From contig JAFZXZ010000003.1 of NCBI GenBank assembly GCA_017616555.1, forward strand, positions 71,162-117,975: a stretch of 46,814 nt of DNA, given 5' to 3'. The notes beneath the pieces were generated by a model. The model worked only from the letters and a program-made list of their open reading frames with translations. It made no database searches and was not told where the DNA came from. Shown piece after piece: positions 43,555 to 46,814 of this stretch. The translations under genes and the position numbers were made by a program. Source of the stretch: a bacterium. Its GTDB lineage: Bacteria; Auribacterota; UBA3054. Position 1 is the first letter of the stretch; the number at the start of each line of letters is the position of its first letter.

Positions 43555-45201
43555 ATGAAATCTATTTTAGTCTTACTGGCTATGCTCCTTACCCTGACCG
43601 CTTGTCAGAAAGGACAGGACAAGAACAAAATCGAAGTAAAGACTCCCACCCAGGAAGAGACCGCCGCGGTCGACACCGAAGTCGAAGTTACGGAAACCGC
43701 TGAAACCGCGACCGAGCCTGAGGAAGGCACCGTGATGCCGGAAGACGACGGCATCTGGACCGTCAATATGGACTTTGCGAAGAAGATCGCCAAGGAAAAA
43801 GACCTCAACCTGCTCATTCTCTTCACCGGCTCCGACTGGTGCCACTGGTGCAAGAAACTCAACGAGGAAGTCTTCAGCCAGGATGAATTCCAGCAGGAAG
43901 TCGTAAAGCAATTCGTGCCTGTCAAGCTCGACTTCCCCAGCGCCGTGAAGTTCCCGGAAGAGATCAGAAAGAGCTACGAAGCCGAGATGAAGAAATACGG
44001 CGTCAGGGGATACCCGACTGTCGTCCTGACCGACTGCGAAGGCAATGCTTTCGCCGTCTGCGGTTATCAGCCGGGCGGAGCGGAAGGTTACCTCACCATG
44101 CTCAATAATCTTGTCGAGGGCAAGAAAGAATTAGATGCCAAAGTCGCCGAATTAAAGGACGGCGACGCAGCCGCGGCCTCCGAACTCTACAATATCCTGG
44201 AAGAATATTCCGAAAAATTCAAAGACCCCTGCATCAAGGAAGGTCTGAAGAAGTACTACGACATCTGCCGCGAGAAGTGCCCTGAGATCTCCAGAGCCCT
44301 GGAAAGGGAAGAAAAGATCAAGCAGCGTCTTGCCGAGATCGACGAACAGTACAAGATCGGCGAAGGCTACGATCCTTCCGAAGCGACTCCCGAAAAAGCC
44401 GAACAGGCCGTGGCTGATTACCAGGCTGTCATAGACTCCTTCAAGCTGGAAGGCGAGAAGAAGCAGGAAGTCCTCCTTAAGATAGCCCTTGTTTACACCA
44501 TCGTCCAGGAAGATGAGAAAGCCCAGGAATATCTCGACAAGGCTGTGGAAGCCGCTCCCGATTCCGAATTCGCCGAGATGATCAAAGAACGCCGCGCCGC
44601 CAATGAGATCGAGGAATTGATGGAGAACGTCAACCAGATGGTCATTGACGACAAGAAGGACGACGCTCTGAAGGCTATCGACGAAAGGCTCGAAAAAGAA
44701 GAGGACATGAACAACAAGATCGAACTGACGAGCGTGAAGGCTGAGATCCAGGTCCTCTTCGACGATATTGAAGGCGCCAAGGAAAACTTCAACAAATGCA
44801 TTGAAATGTGCGGCAATGAAGAAGCCACGGAACAGTTCAAGACTCGCCTCAACGAGCTCGATCCCTTCAACAAGACCGTGACGCAGTCCCAGCTCTTATC
44901 TCTGCGCGGCGATCCGAAAGGAATGATCGAAGCCATCGACAAAGCCATCGAGCAGTACAACCCCGATCCCGCTTCTCTACAGAAAGCCCTCTTCATGCAG
45001 GCCCAGGCCTACATGGAAGCCGGCGATCAGGCCAAGGCCGAGGAAACCATCAGAAAGACCATTGAGGCCGCTCCCGAGACCGACCTGGCCCAGATGCTTT
45101 CGGAGCAGATCAAGAGAATGGAACAGATGAAAGCTGCTCAGGAAAAAATGATGCAGGAGCGCAAAGCCCAAGCGGAAAAAACTGAAGAAGCCGGCGAATA
45201 A
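43555..45201 (+). CDS. Lipoprotein with thioredoxin-like domain and TPR repeats
   Basis: This 548-residue protein has a lipobox (LAMLLTLTACQKG, Cys17) and a Thr/Glu-rich linker. A thioredoxin fold spans about residues 68-195, with LLILFTGSDWCHWCKKLNEEVF (active site CHWC near residue 98), the cis-Pro segment GVRGYPTVVLTDCEG, and GYQPGGAEGYLTML. From about residue 240 helical TPR-like repeats follow to the end, including VYTIVQEDEKAQEYLDKAVEAAPDSEFAEMI and AYMEAGDQAKAEETIRKTIEAAPETDLAQML. A periplasmic thiol-disulfide role combined with a binding scaffold is likely. CXXC sites of this WCHWC type occur in reductases that keep partner cysteines reduced. It is the third lipoprotein in the run. 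Confidence 0.86.
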   Translation: MKSILVLLAMLLTLTACQKGQDKNKIEVKTPTQEETAAVDTEVEVTETAETATEPEEGTVMPEDDGIWTVNMDFAKKIAKEKDLNLLILFTGSDWCHWCKKLNEEVFSQDEFQQEVVKQFVPVKLDFPSAVKFPEEIRKSYEAEMKKYGVRGYPTVVLTDCEGNAFAVCGYQPGGAEGYLTMLNNLVEGKKELDAKVAELKDGDAAAASELYNILEEYSEKFKDPCIKEGLKKYYDICREKCPEISRALEREEKIKQRLAEIDEQYKIGEGYDPSEATPEKAEQAVADYQAVIDSFKLEGEKKQEVLLKIALVYTIVQEDEKAQEYLDKAVEAAPDSEFAEMIKERRAANEIEELMENVNQMVIDDKKDDALKAIDERLEKEEDMNNKIELTSVKAEIQVLFDDIEGAKENFNKCIEMCGNEEATEQFKTRLNELDPFNKTVTQSQLLSLRGDPKGMIEAIDKAIEQYNPDPASLQKALFMQAQAYMEAGDQAKAEETIRKTIEAAPETDLAQMLSEQIKRMEQMKAAQEKMMQERKAQAEKTEEAGE

Positions 45202-45203
45202 TA

Positions 45204-45731
45204 ATGACCGCTCCGAGGAAAATAACCCTTCCTCTCACCAAAGAGATCGCAAGAGACCTTAGAGCCGGAGAGTATGTCCTACTCTCCGGCACTCTTTACA
45301 CAGCAAGAGACGCCGCTCACAAGAGGCTCGTTGAAGCCTTGGAGAGAGGCGAAGATCTTCCCTTCCCCGCGGAGGGCGCGACCATCTATTACACCGGACC
45401 TACGCCGGCTCCCGAGGGATCCGTCATCGGCTCCGCCGGCCCCACCACCGCCTACCGTATGGATCCTTACGTTGAGCCCTTGCTCAAAGCGGGAGTTCTC
45501 GGCATGATCGGCAAAGGCGCCAGAAAAGGCGACGTTCCCGAGCTTATCAAGAAATACCAGGCCGTCTATTTCGCCGCGCCCGGCGGCTGCGGCGCGCTTT
45601 TAGGCAAATGCATCAAGGAATGTGAAATAATCGCCTACCCTGACCTTGGCACGGAAGCCGTAAGGAAACTCAAAGTTGAGGATTTCCCGGTCTTCGTCGC
45701 CCAGGACAGTTTCGGCAACAGCATCTATTAA
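45204..45731 (+). CDS. Fumarase/tartrate dehydratase beta-type subunit without adjacent alpha subunit
   Basis: This 175-residue protein matches the C-terminal (beta) part of class I fumarases and L-tartrate dehydratases. Landmarks are LRAGEYVLLSGTLYTARDAAHKRLVEAL at residues 20-47, IYYTGPTPAPEGSVIGSAGPTTAYRMDPY near residue 68, MIGKGARKGD and FAAPGGCGALLGKCIKE near residue 122. The enzyme hydrates fumarate to malate and needs an alpha subunit with an iron-sulfur cluster. In most anaerobes the alpha gene lies directly upstream; here the neighbour is an unrelated lipoprotein. The partner must be elsewhere. The gene starts 2 nt after the thioredoxin lipoprotein gene. Confidence 0.88.
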   Translation: MTAPRKITLPLTKEIARDLRAGEYVLLSGTLYTARDAAHKRLVEALERGEDLPFPAEGATIYYTGPTPAPEGSVIGSAGPTTAYRMDPYVEPLLKAGVLGMIGKGARKGDVPELIKKYQAVYFAAPGGCGALLGKCIKECEIIAYPDLGTEAVRKLKVEDFPVFVAQDSFGNSIY

Positions 45732-45750
45732 ACTTTAATTAACGACCAAC

Positions 45751-46814
45751 ATGAAAAGAAGCATTGTTTTAACTTTATTCGCGGCGCTCTTTGCGATCAG
45801 CTCATTTTGCGACGAGTGTATTTCCGAACCTTTTTCTTTCCGCAGCAAAAGCGACATGGATCAGGCGGTGACTTTGAAAGCCACCGATCCTATCTATTAC
45901 AGCGAAAATCTGGCCTCCGGCGAACCGGAATATGTTTCCATCGAGGTGCAGGATCTGGACAATCCCGTGTATAAAGAGATCCTTATGACGCTGGATGCGC
46001 CCTTTGCTGACGGCGTTTTCTTCTGGGATTACTATGCCTCGGAATACCGAAACCTGCCCGCAGGCCACACCTACCTTATTACGGAAACTATAAAGACCGA
46101 CGCGGAAACGAAAATTTACAGCCATACCATCAAGATCTTGCCCGAACCTCTGGCCCTGCTGCTCTTCGGCGTACTGGGCTTCCTTTTTCTCAGGAAGCGT
46201 GCGAAAGCTCTCGCCGCGGCCCTAGTTGCCATAACGGTCTTTGCTTCCGCCGGCGCCAGGGCTGACGGCTGCGTACAGTCGGTCACGGCCGGACAGTTCT
46301 TCCCCTTCGAGAGGATGGTCATCATCAACTACGTCCTTGATTCTGACGAGAACGACGAGTTCACCGTGGACTTCTTCTGCACCACCGACGAAGGCGCGAC
46401 CTTCTACAAGCTTTCGGAATACGGAGCACTTTCGGGAGAAGGCGAATACGGCACGGCGCAAGGCAACGGAGCCCACACGATCTACTGGACGCCGGGCGAA
46501 GCCTTCGACAATATCTACTCTGGCAGTATGAGGATCAAAGTTGCGGGCGAAGTCGTTCCGCCTCCTCCCAAGACTTTCATGACCGTTGATCTTTCCGACG
46601 GCTCCGTCAGCTACTCTCCCGAACCTCCCGCAAGCTGGACGGCAGAATACAAGACGACGAAACTCGCCCTGAGGCGCATCGAGCCGGGCACCTTTTTGAT
46701 GGGCAGCCCCGAAGATTTCGACATGAGGGGAGACACTGACCTCGCCCAGCACGAAGTCACGCTCACCAAGCCGTATTATATCGGAGTCTTTGAAGTGACG
46801 CAGGCCCAGTATGA
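45751..46814 (+). CDS. Second two-part PEP-motif/FGE-like secreted protein (runs off the window)
   Basis: This reading frame is open from the ATG at 45751 to the window end, 354 residues. It repeats the layout of the protein at 14117-15787. A signal peptide (residues 1-20) is followed by a beta-type domain of about 110 residues. Then LPEPLALLLFGVLGFLFLRKR has PEP at 131-133 and RKR at 148-150. A second signal-like stretch follows (KALAAALVAITVFASAGARA, about 152-171). An Ig-like domain with DEGATFYKLSEYG precedes the FGE start (LRRIEPGTFLMGSPEDF, HEVTLTKPYYIGVFEVTQAQY). The C-terminal half of the FGE domain is cut off here. It starts 20 nt after the fumarase-like gene and has no clear ribosome site. 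Confidence 0.85.
   Translation, partial: MKRSIVLTLFAALFAISSFCDECISEPFSFRSKSDMDQAVTLKATDPIYYSENLASGEPEYVSIEVQDLDNPVYKEILMTLDAPFADGVFFWDYYASEYRNLPAGHTYLITETIKTDAETKIYSHTIKILPEPLALLLFGVLGFLFLRKRAKALAAALVAITVFASAGARADGCVQSVTAGQFFPFERMVIINYVLDSDENDEFTVDFFCTTDEGATFYKLSEYGALSGEGEYGTAQGNGAHTIYWTPGEAFDNIYSGSMRIKVAGEVVPPPPKTFMTVDLSDGSVSYSPEPPASWTAEYKTTKLALRRIEPGTFLMGSPEDFDMRGDTDLAQHEVTLTKPYYIGVFEVTQAQY

Overview
The window looks like part of a chromosome of an anaerobic, diderm (Gram-negative type) bacterium, most likely a gut or host-associated member of the Verrucomicrobiota/Lentisphaeria. That placement is inferred, not proven. It rests on an LptD outer-membrane assembly protein, exosortase-type PEP motifs, formylglycine-generating-enzyme-like (FGE/SUMF1) secreted proteins, two sialate O-acetylesterases, a HydE maturase for [FeFe] hydrogenase, and a diadenylate cyclase. 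No rRNA, tRNA, CRISPR array, insertion sequence or phage gene was recognised.

Layout. (1) 0.1-6.4 kb, minus strand: an RND efflux adaptor and permease, with a signal-less sialate O-acetylesterase translationally coupled behind them. (2) 6.5-7.3 kb: an RDD membrane protein. (3) 7.3-13.9 kb, minus strand: a complete trp operon in the order trpL-E-G-D-C-F-B-A. It is preceded by a leader peptide with three consecutive Trp codons and by a perfect 15-bp terminator hairpin, which together form a classical ribosome-mediated attenuator. (4) 14.0-16.9 kb: an FGE-like protein with a PEP motif in its middle, then a WYL regulator. (5) 16.9-17.2 kb: a non-coding stretch with DnaA boxes and an 18-bp palindrome. 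Gene orientation switches here from mostly minus to mostly plus, so it is a candidate replication origin. (6) 17.2-27.4 kb, plus strand: lptD with a glycosidase, then a second run with a secreted sialate esterase, a MORN-repeat protein, a secreted glycosidase, a YhaM-type nuclease and mnmA. (7) 27.4-33.2 kb: panB, two TPR lipoproteins (one with LysM) and pgi. (8) 33.2-35.9 kb, minus strand: hydE and a shortened guaA, with two copies of a 109/110-nt hairpin repeat flanking hydE. (9) 36.0-42.0 kb: cdaA, a sugar-phosphate transferase, a PDZ lipoprotein, coaX and a two-gene ABC importer. (10) 42.1-46.8 kb: three TPR-type lipoproteins (one with a thioredoxin fold), a lone fumarase beta-type subunit, and the start of a second FGE-like protein with the same internal PEP architecture.

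The most notable observations are these. The trp attenuator is complete. The hairpin repeat has a core identical over 54 nt and a medial stem that differs by three compensated base pairs. A two-member protein family appears to hold two secretory proteins head to tail, an exosortase-type substrate followed by a second signal peptide and an FGE-like domain. The GMP synthase has lost the catalytic part of its glutaminase domain. Many genes share an extended -10 promoter motif close to TTTTTTGCTAAAAT, and two of these promoters lie so close to the start codon that leaderless transcripts are predicted.
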